Shown one piece after another: positions 24,065 through 33,231 of a stretch of 64,000 nucleotides of DNA. The notes under the pieces are model-generated. The model did no database searches and had not been told where the DNA came from. It saw only the letters and a list, made by a program, of their open reading frames with translations. Each line of letters begins with the position of its first letter. The stretch's first letter is position 1. Location: the NCBI GenBank assembly GCA_002238825.1, contig MPNC01000001.1:186001-250000 (forward strand), given 5' to 3'. The DNA is from SAR202 cluster bacterium bin87. GTDB lineage: Bacteria > Chloroflexota > Dehalococcoidia > Lucifugimonadales > UBA3495. The translations under genes and the position numbers were made by a program.

Positions 24065-24841
24065 ATGAAACCGTTGCGCGTTGCCATGCTTCACCTGGCG
24101 CCCGAACTGGCCGACGTCTCGCACAACCGGTCCCTGGCCGAGCAGGGCCTGGCCCGCGCCGCCGCCATGGGCGCCCAGTGGGTGATTACCCCGGAATTGT
24201 TCGTCACCGGCTACAAGTTCGCCGAGATGATCGGCACGGACTGGATCCTCCCTCAACCCGATGACTGGATGCAGGCCTTCTGTGGCCAGGTTCGCGAGCA
24301 CGGCGTAACGGTCTTCCTGTCCCATCCCGAGCGGGACCCCGATGCCGGATTGATGTACAACACGGTTTTCGTCATCGGCCCCGACGGTTCCATCCTCGGA
24401 CGCCATCGCAAGGTCAAAGCGTTGCGCGGCCCGGAATCCTGGTCGTCCGCCGGCGCTGACATTGTCCCCATCGACTGTGACGGAACCGCCGTAGGCGTGA
24501 TGATCTGCGCCGATGCCTACCGCAATGACGTCGCGGGCATCCTGAAAGATCGGGGCGCTGAGATCCTCGTTTCGCCGGCCTCATGGGGCCCCGGCGACTG
24601 CGGCCCTCTCGGAGAATGGGAGCAGCGCACCCTCGACACCGGTCTGCCGATCATGGTCTGCAACCGCTCGGGCTGGGAGGCCGATGACCTCGACTTCAAC
24701 GAGGCCGTGAGCGTGGTCGCCGTCAACGGCGAGCGAGCGCTTCAGGCGTTCTGCGGCGAAGAGTCCGCCGTCCTCGTGTTCGACTGGGACCTGGACAGCA
24801 TGGCGCCGTTGTCAACTGAGTATGAAACTGTTTGGATCTGA
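24065..24841 (+). CDS. carbon-nitrogen hydrolase (nitrilase superfamily)
   Basis: 258 aa. ATG 24065 behind GGGAGAGGTGACCG. The Glu-Lys-Cys catalytic triad is visible: Glu in WVITPELFVTGYKF, Lys in LGRHRKVKAL and Cys in VGVMICADAYRND. Such enzymes hydrolyse amide or nitrile bonds, releasing ammonia or an amine; the short length and motifs favour an amidase. Substrate unknown. It lies just upstream of a DUF1538/P-II operon, but in a separate unit. Confidence 0.9.
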   Translation: MKPLRVAMLHLAPELADVSHNRSLAEQGLARAAAMGAQWVITPELFVTGYKFAEMIGTDWILPQPDDWMQAFCGQVREHGVTVFLSHPERDPDAGLMYNTVFVIGPDGSILGRHRKVKALRGPESWSSAGADIVPIDCDGTAVGVMICADAYRNDVAGILKDRGAEILVSPASWGPGDCGPLGEWEQRTLDTGLPIMVCNRSGWEADDLDFNEAVSVVAVNGERALQAFCGEESAVLVFDWDLDSMAPLSTEYETVWI

Positions 24842-24917
24842 GATGACCTGCGCCAGAGGCCGACCCACGAGGCGTCGTGGCGGCTTCGACGCTGCCCGGT
24901 AGACCCCAAGACCTGGG

Positions 24918-25676
24918 ATGAAGAACGCCGGTGTGCTCCTGCTTACGGTCGTGTTGCGGAGCATCGGCCCGTTGCGTGACCTGGCGCCCATCGTCATCGT
25001 CATCGCCTTCTTCCAGATCGTTGTTTTGCGGCAGCCTTTTCCCAATCTCGGGAACGTCGTCGCCGGGTTGATCTGCGTTTATGTCGGACTGACGCTATTC
25101 ATCAGGGGTTTGGAAAGCGGCCTCTTCCCGTTGGGCGAAGCATTGGCCGAGGGGTTCGCGAACCGCGGCAGCCTTACGGCCCTCCTGGCGTTCGCCTTTT
25201 GCCTCGGTTTCGCTACCACCGTGGCCGAACCGGCGCTGATTGCCATCCTCGCCGAGGCTGCAGAGGTGGCGTCGCAAGCCGGCGCAATTGCGGACAATGA
25301 CCGGGCCCGTAGCTCCTACGCCCTGGCGCTGCGCCTGGTAGTTGCCGTGTCAGTGGGAGTGGCCATCGTCCTCGGTGTGTTCCGTATCCTGAAGGGCTGG
25401 CCCATTCACTATTTGATTATCGGCGGTTACGTGCTGGTGACCGCGCTGACTGCCTTCGCGCCGGATGACATAATCGGCGTGGCCTACGATTCCGGAGGTG
25501 TTACCACCAGCACTATCACCGTGCCTCTGGTCACCGCGTTGGGTGTGGGGTTGGCGGCGTCGATACGAGGTCGCAACCCCATGATCGACGGTTTCGGACT
25601 AATCGCCCTGGCCAGCCTGACTCCCATGATCTGTGTGCTTGCCTACGGAATGGTAATCCAATGGCTGAATTCCTGA
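24918..25676 (+). CDS. DUF1538 membrane protein, first half
   Basis: 252 aa with about six hydrophobic segments. Contains the DUF1538 signatures [17 protein letters not shown] and [20 protein letters not shown], the latter near the end of the repeat unit. DUF1538 proteins often carry two such units in one chain; here each is its own gene, and this one overlaps the next by 16 bp. The family is predicted to be a transporter, commonly encoded beside P-II regulators. Substrate unknown. Start at ATG 24918 is tentative. Confidence 0.85.
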   Translation: MKNAGVLLLTVVLRSIGPLRDLAPIVIVIAFFQIVVLRQPFPNLGNVVAGLICVYVGLTLFIRGLESGLFPLGEALAEGFANRGSLTALLAFAFCLGFATTVAEPALIAILAEAAEVASQAGAIADNDRARSSYALALRLVVAVSVGVAIVLGVFRILKGWPIHYLIIGGYVLVTALTAFAPDDIIGVAYDSGGVTTSTITVPLVTALGVGLAASIRGRNPMIDGFGLIALASLTPMICVLAYGMVIQWLNS

Positions 25677-26485
25677 ACACGCTGGGCGCGACCGTTTGGT
25701 CAACCGTATTCGACGTGGCCCCCATCGTGGTCGTCCTGGTCCTGTTCCAAGTCGTTGTGCTGCGTCGTCGCCTGCCGAATCTGCGCCGGACGGCGATCGG
25801 GTTGGTGTACGTCCTGTTGGGGCTGGCCCTGTTTCTGGTCGGACTGGAAGAGGCGCTGTTCCCAATCGGCGAGACCATGGCGCGCCAGCTAACCTCCCCG
25901 GCTGCCACCGGTGTCGCGGATCTGGCTGCCGGAGTTGACTGGCGGGATTATCTGCTGGTTTACGCTTTCGGCGCGGCCATCGGCTTTGCCACCACGGTGG
26001 CTGAACCGTCGCTCATGGCCGTGGCAATCAAGGCTGAGGAAGTTTCGGGAGGCACTATTCGCGCGTGGGGCCTGCGGATCGCCGTGGCCGTGGGAGTAGC
26101 GATCGGCGTCTCGTTGGGCTGCTTCCGCATCGTCACCGGCACGCCCCTGCCCTGGTACATCATCGCCGCCTACGTAGTCGTCATATTGCAGACCTTGCGC
26201 TCCGCGCGAACGATCATACCCCTGGCCTACGATAGCGGCGGTGTCACCACGTCAACCGTTACGGTGCCCGTGGTCGCCGCCCTGGGCCTGGGCCTGGCCA
26301 GCAGCATCCCCGGACGGAGTCCGCTCATTGACGGCTTCGGCCTGATCGCATTCGCCAGCGTTTTTCCTATAATGACCGTCTTGGGTTATGCTATGGTTGC
26401 GTCCTGGTGGAGGCGTCAGAACGCCGTTGCAAATTCCGGGGGGGCCGATCATGAGGATGAAGTTGATAGTCGCCTTGGTCAATGA
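25661..26485 (+). CDS. DUF1538 membrane protein, second half
   Basis: 274 aa. It repeats the signatures of its upstream partner: [20 protein letters not shown] and [20 protein letters not shown]. About six membrane segments are predicted. The start overlaps the end of the previous DUF1538 gene by 16 bp, and its end overlaps the P-II gene start by 35 bp. The tight overlap implies coupled translation and a heteromeric membrane complex. Confidence 0.85.
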   Translation: MAEFLNTLGATVWSTVFDVAPIVVVLVLFQVVVLRRRLPNLRRTAIGLVYVLLGLALFLVGLEEALFPIGETMARQLTSPAATGVADLAAGVDWRDYLLVYAFGAAIGFATTVAEPSLMAVAIKAEEVSGGTIRAWGLRIAVAVGVAIGVSLGCFRIVTGTPLPWYIIAAYVVVILQTLRSARTIIPLAYDSGGVTTSTVTVPVVAALGLGLASSIPGRSPLIDGFGLIAFASVFPIMTVLGYAMVASWWRRQNAVANSGGADHEDEVDSRLGQ

Positions 26486-26801
26486 CGACAACACGGAAGC
26501 GGTGGTTGACGCCGCGCGCTCCGGCGGCGCCACCGGAGCCACGATTGTCACCGGGGCGCGAGGTGAGGGTGTTCGCCCGGGAAAGACCTTTTTCGGGCTG
26601 GGCCTGGAATCCAAGCGCGATCTCGCCCTGTTCCTGGTGGTGGAAACCCGCGCCCGCGACATCCTGGAGCGCATCCGGGACGCCGGACGTTTCGATACCC
26701 AGCACGGCGCGGGTATCGCGTTTCAGCTGGATATTGAGGATACCGTCGGGCTGGTGAGCCAGTTGCCCACCATACGCGAAGAGTTGGAATCCGACCTGTG
26801 A
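26451..26801 (+). CDS. P-II family signalling protein
   Basis: 116 aa. ATG 26451 overlaps the end of the DUF1538 gene. The ferredoxin-like fold is clear: [26 protein letters not shown], then GARGEGVRPGKTFFG, and VETRARDILERI with the C-terminal strand. The T-loop has Phe-Phe (KTFFG) where GlnB/GlnK carry the Tyr that is uridylylated, so covalent control by GlnD is unlikely; ligand binding may regulate the DUF1538 pair. P-II proteins normally bind ATP/ADP and 2-oxoglutarate and gate membrane transporters. Confidence 0.85.
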   Translation: MRMKLIVALVNDDNTEAVVDAARSGGATGATIVTGARGEGVRPGKTFFGLGLESKRDLALFLVVETRARDILERIRDAGRFDTQHGAGIAFQLDIEDTVGLVSQLPTIREELESDL

Positions 26802-27202
26802 GCGCGCAGCGGATGATCAAAGTCGGCGACGTCATGGCTGTGGAGTTCCCACGCATCGATGGTCTGGCTACCGTCGCCGAAGCCATGTCGTTGATGAGAC
26901 GGCACGGTGTGGACGCCTTGGTAGTCAACCGGCGCGACCATTCCGACGAGGCCGGACTGTTGCTTCTGTCCGACATCGCCGGCGAGGTCATTGGCCGCAA
27001 CCGCGCGCCCGAACGCGTGAACGTGTACGAAATTATGAAGAAGCCCGCGTTGACCTTGCCGGCGGACATGCTGGCGCGGTACGCGGTGCGTTTGCTGACG
27101 CAGTTCCAGGTTTCTCATGCCGTCGTCGTGGACCCCGACCGCAACCCGGTCGGATTGGTCACCGTGCGCAACTTGGTATTGGGACCTGAGCCGGCGGCGT
27201 AG
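26798..27202 (+). CDS. CBS-domain protein
   Basis: 134 aa from a GTG at 26798, sharing 4 bases with the P-II stop. Two CBS motifs are visible: KVGDVMAVEFPRIDGLATVAEAMSLM and MKKPALTLPADMLARYAVRLL, the second followed by VSHAVVVDPDRNPVGLVTV. Bateman modules bind adenine nucleotides. As last gene of the DUF1538-DUF1538-PII-CBS operon it is a plausible nucleotide sensor for the transporter. Confidence 0.88.
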   Translation: MSAQRMIKVGDVMAVEFPRIDGLATVAEAMSLMRRHGVDALVVNRRDHSDEAGLLLLSDIAGEVIGRNRAPERVNVYEIMKKPALTLPADMLARYAVRLLTQFQVSHAVVVDPDRNPVGLVTVRNLVLGPEPAA

Positions 27203-27250
27203 TCGAAAACCTAGTCCGGCGACAGCCGGCGATTTACTGGAGCACATCAC

Positions 27251-28888
27251 ATGGACCCCATCAACCTTGTGGCCGAACGCCTGGGCCTGGAGCAGCAACA
27301 CCTGATTCCCTTCGGCAACACCAAGGCCAAGGTGAGCCTTGACGCGATTCGGGAGAACGGCCCGCGCGGCAAGCTCGTAGTCGTAACCGGCATCACGCCC
27401 ACCCCGGCCGGCGAAGGCAAAACCACGACTTCCATCGGCCTGACCGACGGGCTCGGCCGGTTGGGCCACAAGACCGTGGTCAACCTTCGCGAGCCGGCCC
27501 TGGGCCCCATCTTCGGCATCAAGGGCGGTGGAACCGGCGGCGGCAAGGCCCGGGTCGTTCCCGAGGACGAGATCAACATCCACTTCACCGGCGACGCCCA
27601 CGCCGTAGGGTCCACTCACAACCTGTTGGCGGCCCTGGTCGAGAACGCGGTGTACCGCAACCAGGCCCGCGACATGGCTCCTGAAGGCGTTACCTGGTCC
27701 CGCGTGACCGACGCGTCCGACCGCGCCCTCCGGCAGATAACCACCGGCCTGGGCGGCAACGCCAACAGCCCGCTCCGTGAGACCCGGTTCGACTTCGTGA
27801 CCGCTTCCGAAATCATGGCGATCCTCGCCCTGGCGTCCGATCTCGATGATCTGCGCGCCCGGATTTCCCGCATCGTTGTGGGGACCAGCCGCGGCGGAGA
27901 CCCAGTGTCGGTCGGCGACCTCGGGCTGACCGGCCCGCTCATGGCCGTCATGCGTCACACCATCATGCCCAACCTGGTACAGACCATGGAGGGCATGCCC
28001 GCCATCGTCCATTCGGGCCCCTTCGGCAACATTGCCCACGGCTGCAGTTCCATCATCGCCGACCGCCTGGCTCTGGGATACGCCGACATAATCATCACCG
28101 AGGCCGGTTTTGCCTCGGACTTGGGCTTCGAAAAATTCATGCACATCAAGACCCGCAACAGCGGCCTGCCAATCGCCGCCGCCGTCCTGGTGTCCTCGGT
28201 TCGCGCCATGCGGTGGCACGGCGGCGCGTTGCGGCGCAACCTGTCCCAACCCGACCTCGAGGCCATGAAGGTTGGCGCGGCCAACATGGTGCATCACATC
28301 AACATCGTGCGCAGCTTTGGCTTGCCCGTCGTGGTCGCTCTGAACCGCTTCGAGGGCGACAGCGTCGAGGAGTTGCAGGCCGCCGCCGAAATCGCCGAGC
28401 AGGCCGGCGCCTACGCCACCGCCGAATACTCCGGCTTCGCTGATGGCGGTGAGGGAGGAATGGCCCTGGGCGAGGCCGTCGCTCGCGCTGCCAACGATCC
28501 TTCGGTCGCGCCGGATACGATCGATTATGCCTATGACCTCGACGATTCCATTGAGGACAAGGTGCTAGCTCTAGCCAGGCGGGTCTACGGAGCCGAGCGA
28601 GTCACGTGGACGCCCGACGCCCGGCGTCGCGCTCGTTTCTTCGCCACCCAGGGTTGGGACAAGTTGCCCATCTGCATGGCCAAGACCCACCTGTCCATCT
28701 CCCACGACCCCACTCTCAAGGGGAGCCCATCGGGTTACGCCTTCCCGGTGTCCGATATCCGCGCTTCCGTTGGCGCCGGGTTCCTCTACACCCTGGCGGG
28801 CCGCATCGAGACCCTGCCCGGCCTGCCCACCCGTCCCCGCGCCGTCGACATGGATGTCGACTCCGACGGCGAGATCGTGAACCTGTAG
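27251..28888 (+). CDS. fhs: formate-tetrahydrofolate ligase
   Basis: 545 aa. ATG 27251 with GGAG 8 bp upstream. Catalyses ATP-dependent formation of 10-formyl-THF from formate, feeding the C1 pool. P-loop TPAGEGKTTTSIGL near residues 51-64, then NLREPALGPIFGIKGG and PEDEINIHFTGDAHAV, and ITEAGFASDLGFEKFMHIK, all family hallmarks. Length is close to the usual 555-560 aa. The terminator at 28990-29015 follows. Confidence 0.97.
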   Translation: MDPINLVAERLGLEQQHLIPFGNTKAKVSLDAIRENGPRGKLVVVTGITPTPAGEGKTTTSIGLTDGLGRLGHKTVVNLREPALGPIFGIKGGGTGGGKARVVPEDEINIHFTGDAHAVGSTHNLLAALVENAVYRNQARDMAPEGVTWSRVTDASDRALRQITTGLGGNANSPLRETRFDFVTASEIMAILALASDLDDLRARISRIVVGTSRGGDPVSVGDLGLTGPLMAVMRHTIMPNLVQTMEGMPAIVHSGPFGNIAHGCSSIIADRLALGYADIIITEAGFASDLGFEKFMHIKTRNSGLPIAAAVLVSSVRAMRWHGGALRRNLSQPDLEAMKVGAANMVHHINIVRSFGLPVVVALNRFEGDSVEELQAAAEIAEQAGAYATAEYSGFADGGEGGMALGEAVARAANDPSVAPDTIDYAYDLDDSIEDKVLALARRVYGAERVTWTPDARRRARFFATQGWDKLPICMAKTHLSISHDPTLKGSPSGYAFPVSDIRASVGAGFLYTLAGRIETLPGLPTRPRAVDMDVDSDGEIVNL

Positions 28889-28989
28889 CAACCAATGCCC
28901 GGCATCCTAGAGTCTTGGACAAAATCATCCGATTTTCCCGCAAATCCTGTTCATCCATGCCAAATTGAACCGGGTTGGATACAACGTTG

Positions 28990-29020
28990 GCCGGGCGCGG
29001 CAACACTCGCCCGGCTTTAC
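28990..29020 (+). terminator. terminator downstream of fhs
   Basis: GCCGGGCG (28990-28997) and CGCCCGGC (29008-29015) form an 8-bp stem, followed by TTTAC. The tail overlaps the -35 of the next promoter. Confidence 0.6.
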
Positions 29021-29045
29021 ACGCCCGGAACCGCAAGAATATAAT
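29016..29045 (+). promoter_or_regulatory. promoter of def-cca
   Basis: TTTACA (29016-29021) and a perfect TATAAT (29040-29045) are 18 bp apart. The start near 29052 gives a ~60-nt leader to def. Confidence 0.65.
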
Positions 29046-29112
29046 CCGCGAAACGTTTACGAATTTCGCAACGCCAACGGCGGCAATGTCCGCCTGACCC
29101 AGGGGTGCCACC

Positions 29113-29748
29113 GTGACCGTGCTCCAGATGCGCGTATTTCCCGATCCTATCCTGCGCCAGCGGTGCCGCAAGGTCACGCAGTTCGACGCTAAACTGGCGC
29201 AACTCGCGGCCGACATGGAAGAGACCATGAACACCCATCACGGCGTTGGTCTGGCCGCCAACCAGGTCGGCGTGTTGCAGCGCATGTTCGTCGTGAAAAT
29301 GGAGGATTGGGAGGAAGCGCTGGTCCTGGTCAACCCGGAGATCATCCGCCGTGAGGGCCTGCGCGAAGTCGAGGAAGGCTGTCTCAGCCTGCCCGGCTAT
29401 CGTGGCATGGTCAACCGCGCCGAGCGCATCCGTGTCCGCTACCAGGACCTCACCGGCAAGCAGCAGCGCCTCAAGGCCGAGTGCATGCTGGCACAGGCTG
29501 TGGAACACGAGACCGACCACCTCAATGGCATCCTGTACATCGACCACCTCATCGCCCACGATCAACTCTTCCGCATCCACGTCACGGAAGATGGCGATGT
29601 GGAATACCTTCCCACCGGCGAACCCGACGCCGCCGAACTCGAAGCCGCGGCCAATCGCATGAACAGCCGGAACGTGGTTCCTCAGTTCGACCCCAGCAAC
29701 GGTCGGCCCGCCACGCGTCAGACCGACGACGCCACCGTCGCCGACTAG
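29113..29748 (+). CDS. def: peptide deformylase
   Basis: 211 aa; GTG 29113 preceded by AGGGGTG. Removes the N-formyl group from nascent proteins. The three metal-binding and catalytic motifs are present: GVGLAANQVG, EGCLSLPG (Cys ligand) and QAVEHETDHLNG (HExxDH, His ligands and catalytic Glu). Standard enzymes are ~170 aa; the extra ~45 C-terminal residues are polar and predicted flexible. cca starts one base after the stop. Confidence 0.96.
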   Translation: MTVLQMRVFPDPILRQRCRKVTQFDAKLAQLAADMEETMNTHHGVGLAANQVGVLQRMFVVKMEDWEEALVLVNPEIIRREGLREVEEGCLSLPGYRGMVNRAERIRVRYQDLTGKQQRLKAECMLAQAVEHETDHLNGILYIDHLIAHDQLFRIHVTEDGDVEYLPTGEPDAAELEAAANRMNSRNVVPQFDPSNGRPATRQTDDATVAD

Positions 29749-29749
29749 C

Positions 29750-31222
29750 ATGGACTCCGCCAGCCTGATCACCCGGCTGGCCGGGCTCTTCGACGCCCAG
29801 ATCAACACGCCTGCCTGGCTCGTGGGGGGTGCTGTTCGCGACGCCCTGTTGGGCCGCGAAGTTCAGGACATCGACCTCGCTGTTACCGGAGATGCCCAAC
29901 CTGTGGGCCATGCCGTCGCCGAGCATCTCGGCGCAACCGCAGTGCCCCTGCCTGAGTGGAATATCGTCAGGGTCGCGCTGCCCGGCCTCGCCGAAAACGT
30001 ACGTCCTTTCCTGATCGACATTTCCGGTTTTGGCGGGACCATCGAGGACGATCTTCGGTCACGGGATTTCACCGTCGACGCCATGGGCATCCCCATCGCC
30101 TGCTGGGACTCTGATGAGCGGTTCGACGCCATAATCGATCCCCTCAGCGGCCGGGCCGATCTGGCCCGCCGGGTCCTGCGCGCCGGCAGCGATGGCGTTT
30201 TCGACGCCGATCCGGGTCGTATGCTACGCGCCGTTCGCCTCGCTCAGCAGGTGGGGCTCCGCATGGAGCCGGATACCGCCCGCCTTATCCGTCGCGACGC
30301 TCGACTCCTGCACCGCGTGTCCCCCGAGCGCGTCCGCGATGAGTTCATGGCCATCCTCGCCGCCGATGGCGCCCGCCCGCAGTTGGAAGTCCTGGATCGC
30401 CTGGACCTCCTCTGCCGCGTTATCCCGGAACTGGAGGCTGCCAAGCACTGCCAGCAGCCCCGGTCGCACCACTACTGGGACGTTTGGGGTCATCTGCTCC
30501 ACTGCGTCGAGTACGCCGAGGAGGTTACGGCCGGCCACCGCAACAACGCGATCTACACCATGGCGCCCTGGACGGCGAAGGGGGACTCCTACTTCGCCGA
30601 GATCATCGGCGACGGACACACCCGTCGGACCGTGCTCAAGCTGGCGGCGTTGCTGCATGATATCGCCAAGCCCCAGACCCGTGCCGCTGACGCCGACGGT
30701 CGCGTCCGCTTCCTTGGTCACAGCGAACAGGGATCGGAGATCGTGCAACGCCGACTGTCCTCGCTCCGGCTGTCCCGTCGGATCACGGATCTGGTGTCTG
30801 AGATGGTGCTCCACCACCTGCGGCCCAGCCAACTCCGCCACGGGTCTGCCATGCCCTCGCCACGGGCGATTTTCAGGTACTACCGCGACGTCGGCGATGC
30901 CTCGGTGGACACGCTTTACCTCGCCATGGCCGACGTGCTGGCCGCCCGTGGACCCGACCTGGCCCCGGAACGCTGGGCCAACTATGCTAGAATGGTTGCC
31001 GCTGTTCTCGAAGCCGGGGCTGAACAACCCGGAAATCGTAATGGCAACCCACCCTTGATCAATGGCCACGACCTGATGGACTCTCTTGACCTGCCTCCCG
31101 GCCCCCGCATCGGCTCCTTGCTCGAGCGCTTGCGTGAGGCCGAAGCAGTCGGTGAAATCTCCAGCCGGGAGGACGCCATGGAACTGGCCGCCAGGCTGGT
31201 CAACCAGGGTGACCAATCGTAA
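29750..31222 (+). CDS. CCA tRNA nucleotidyltransferase / poly(A) polymerase family
   Basis: 490 aa. Adds or repairs the 3' CCA of tRNA, or adds A in some lineages. Class II nucleotidyltransferase head: WLVGGAVRDALLG and DIDLAV with the catalytic D-x-D; the neck repeat RMLRAVRLAQQVGLRM; then an HD domain (LKLAALLHDIAKP and SEQGSEIVQRRL). The HD domain gives phosphatase or phosphodiesterase activity in homologues. Whether it adds CCA or A alone cannot be decided here. Overlapping context with def suggests an operon. Confidence 0.88.
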   Translation: MDSASLITRLAGLFDAQINTPAWLVGGAVRDALLGREVQDIDLAVTGDAQPVGHAVAEHLGATAVPLPEWNIVRVALPGLAENVRPFLIDISGFGGTIEDDLRSRDFTVDAMGIPIACWDSDERFDAIIDPLSGRADLARRVLRAGSDGVFDADPGRMLRAVRLAQQVGLRMEPDTARLIRRDARLLHRVSPERVRDEFMAILAADGARPQLEVLDRLDLLCRVIPELEAAKHCQQPRSHHYWDVWGHLLHCVEYAEEVTAGHRNNAIYTMAPWTAKGDSYFAEIIGDGHTRRTVLKLAALLHDIAKPQTRAADADGRVRFLGHSEQGSEIVQRRLSSLRLSRRITDLVSEMVLHHLRPSQLRHGSAMPSPRAIFRYYRDVGDASVDTLYLAMADVLAARGPDLAPERWANYARMVAAVLEAGAEQPGNRNGNPPLINGHDLMDSLDLPPGPRIGSLLERLREAEAVGEISSREDAMELAARLVNQGDQS

Positions 31223-31395
31223 TTTCCGTTGGCCGCGACTCTGTCGGATCAATGCACATAATCCCATTTGTCTTTTTGATTCGCGCCAGGGGCGCCCTGG
31301 GCTATCCGCAAAGATGGCGGCCACATAACTGGGTCGAACCCGATTGGCGCAGCGATGCGCTATGAATAGCAGATTAGAGGCCTGGAATAGGTAGC

Positions 31396-33228
31396 ATGCG
31401 ACGACGCACCGTTTTACTTACGATTTTCATTCTGGCGGTGTTGGCCGTTTCGGCCGTCTCGCTTGCTATGCCGGAAATCCATGTGGCCATACCCGGTGTA
31501 GGCCGTATCGACCGAGCTGACACCGGCCCGCTGGGCCTCAAGCTCGGTCTGGATCTCCAGGGCGGCGCTCATCTCGTCTACCAGGCAGACACCGGAACCG
31601 TCCTGTCGGTCACCTTTCCCGGCGATGCATCGGCTGACACATCAGCCGTAGAGGAAGCCCTCGCTGCCGTCGACTACCAGGGTGATGTGAGCCAGTCCGC
31701 AGATGGCCTGACGTTCCGGATCTCCGGCGAGTTTCTTGGCCCGGAACGCCGTGCAGCGGTCATTCAGGCGCTAACCGACGCCATCGCCGAACCCGTCGAA
31801 TTCATTACCGACGACACGCCACCCCCCACCGAAGAGCAGATGGAAGGCGTGCTCGGTATCATCAGTAATCGCGTCAACCTCTACGGAACCGAGGAACCGA
31901 TCGTCCAGCGTTTCGGCGACGACCGGATCATCGTCCAGCTTCCCGGCGCCAGCGGCTCCGTTGTGTCTGTGGAGTTTACCCAAGATGCCGACGTAGCCAA
32001 GCTCGGCAGTGTCATCGCCGACCAGGGTTTCGGAAACGACGTGGAGAGCCGCGGCGACAATCGGTTCCGCATCTCCACTGAGACCACACTGGACGAATCG
32101 GAACGCCAGGCCCTGCGCAGCACCCTGGAAGCCGAGGTCGGCGCCGTCGTCGACTATCAGGTGACAGGCAGCGTCGATGATGCCAAGCGGCTCATTGGCG
32201 AGACGGCCCAGCTTGAGTTCCTCCGCCGCAAATGCGCGGGACCTCTCGCCGCCGCCGGAGGCGTCTGTCTGCAGCCGCACACCGACAGTAGCGTCGGCCT
32301 CACCGGCGACGACTTGGATGATGCCTTCGTCAGCACCGACGAGATCGGCAAGTGGGTCGTCAACATCCAGTTCGACGATCGCGGCGCTGAGTTGTTTGGC
32401 CAAATGACCGGCGAGATCAACACCCAGAGCAACCCGCAGACCGATGAGGTCATCGCCGTGTTCCTCGACGGTGACGAGCTGATCGCGCCCGTCGCCCGCG
32501 CTCACATCCGCGATGGGCGCAGCCAGATCTCCGGCGACTTCAACCGCGAAACCGCTCGGACGCTGGCCATCCAGTTCAAGTCCGGTAGTCTCCCGGTTCC
32601 CTTGAACCTCATCCAGGAATCCGGCGTCGACTCGATACTGGGCAAGGAATCCTTGGAACTCAGCCTCAAGGCCGGTCTGGTCGGTCTGGGCCTGGTCCTG
32701 GTATTCGTCATCGCCTACTACCGCGCCGCCGGCGTGGTCGCAGCCGTCGCCCTGGTCTACTACGCTATCGTCACGCTGGCGATCTTCAAGTTGGTGCCCA
32801 TCACCCTGACCCTGCCGCACATCGGCGGCTTCATCCTGTCCATCGGTCTGGCCGTCGACGCCAACATCCTGATCTTTGAGCGCATCAAGGAAGAAATCCG
32901 TCTGGGCCGTTCGCTGGGTTCGGCGATGGACGTGGGATTCAACCGCGCCTGGCCCGCCATTCGGGACGGCAACGTCAGCACGCTGATCACCTGCGTCGTG
33001 CTGCTCTGGTTCGGCAACCGCCTGGGTGGCGGCCTCGTGAACGGCTTTGCCCTGACCCTGCTGGTAGGTGTGCTCGTCAGCATGTTCACTGCGGTGCTGG
33101 TGAGCCGCAACCTGCTCCAGGCGCTGCAGGCCATGGGTCTGGGACGTGCCGCCAACCTGTTCACCCCCGAAAAGATCCAGCCCCGATCCACGGGGCAGCG
33201 CCCTCAATCGGCCCAGGGGGGCCAATAA
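31396..33228 (+). CDS. secD: protein translocase subunit SecD
   Basis: 610 aa. With SecF drives late steps of protein export by proton motive force. N-terminal membrane helix, LGLKLGLDLQGGAHLVYQ (SecD signature), a long periplasmic P1 domain with IISNRVNLYGTEEPIVQRFGD, and five C-terminal membrane segments with the DANILIFERIKEE motif. Full length for the family. It begins after a 173-bp gap from cca that holds no gene; secF follows after 3 bp. Confidence 0.97.
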   Translation: MRRRTVLLTIFILAVLAVSAVSLAMPEIHVAIPGVGRIDRADTGPLGLKLGLDLQGGAHLVYQADTGTVLSVTFPGDASADTSAVEEALAAVDYQGDVSQSADGLTFRISGEFLGPERRAAVIQALTDAIAEPVEFITDDTPPPTEEQMEGVLGIISNRVNLYGTEEPIVQRFGDDRIIVQLPGASGSVVSVEFTQDADVAKLGSVIADQGFGNDVESRGDNRFRISTETTLDESERQALRSTLEAEVGAVVDYQVTGSVDDAKRLIGETAQLEFLRRKCAGPLAAAGGVCLQPHTDSSVGLTGDDLDDAFVSTDEIGKWVVNIQFDDRGAELFGQMTGEINTQSNPQTDEVIAVFLDGDELIAPVARAHIRDGRSQISGDFNRETARTLAIQFKSGSLPVPLNLIQESGVDSILGKESLELSLKAGLVGLGLVLVFVIAYYRAAGVVAAVALVYYAIVTLAIFKLVPITLTLPHIGGFILSIGLAVDANILIFERIKEEIRLGRSLGSAMDVGFNRAWPAIRDGNVSTLITCVVLLWFGNRLGGGLVNGFALTLLVGVLVSMFTAVLVSRNLLQALQAMGLGRAANLFTPEKIQPRSTGQRPQSAQGGQ

Positions 33229-33231
33229 CGA

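Noticed and set aside
31771-33225. Minus-strand frame of about 480 codons across secD
   Set aside because: Shadow of secD; composition and lack of ribosome site argue against a gene.
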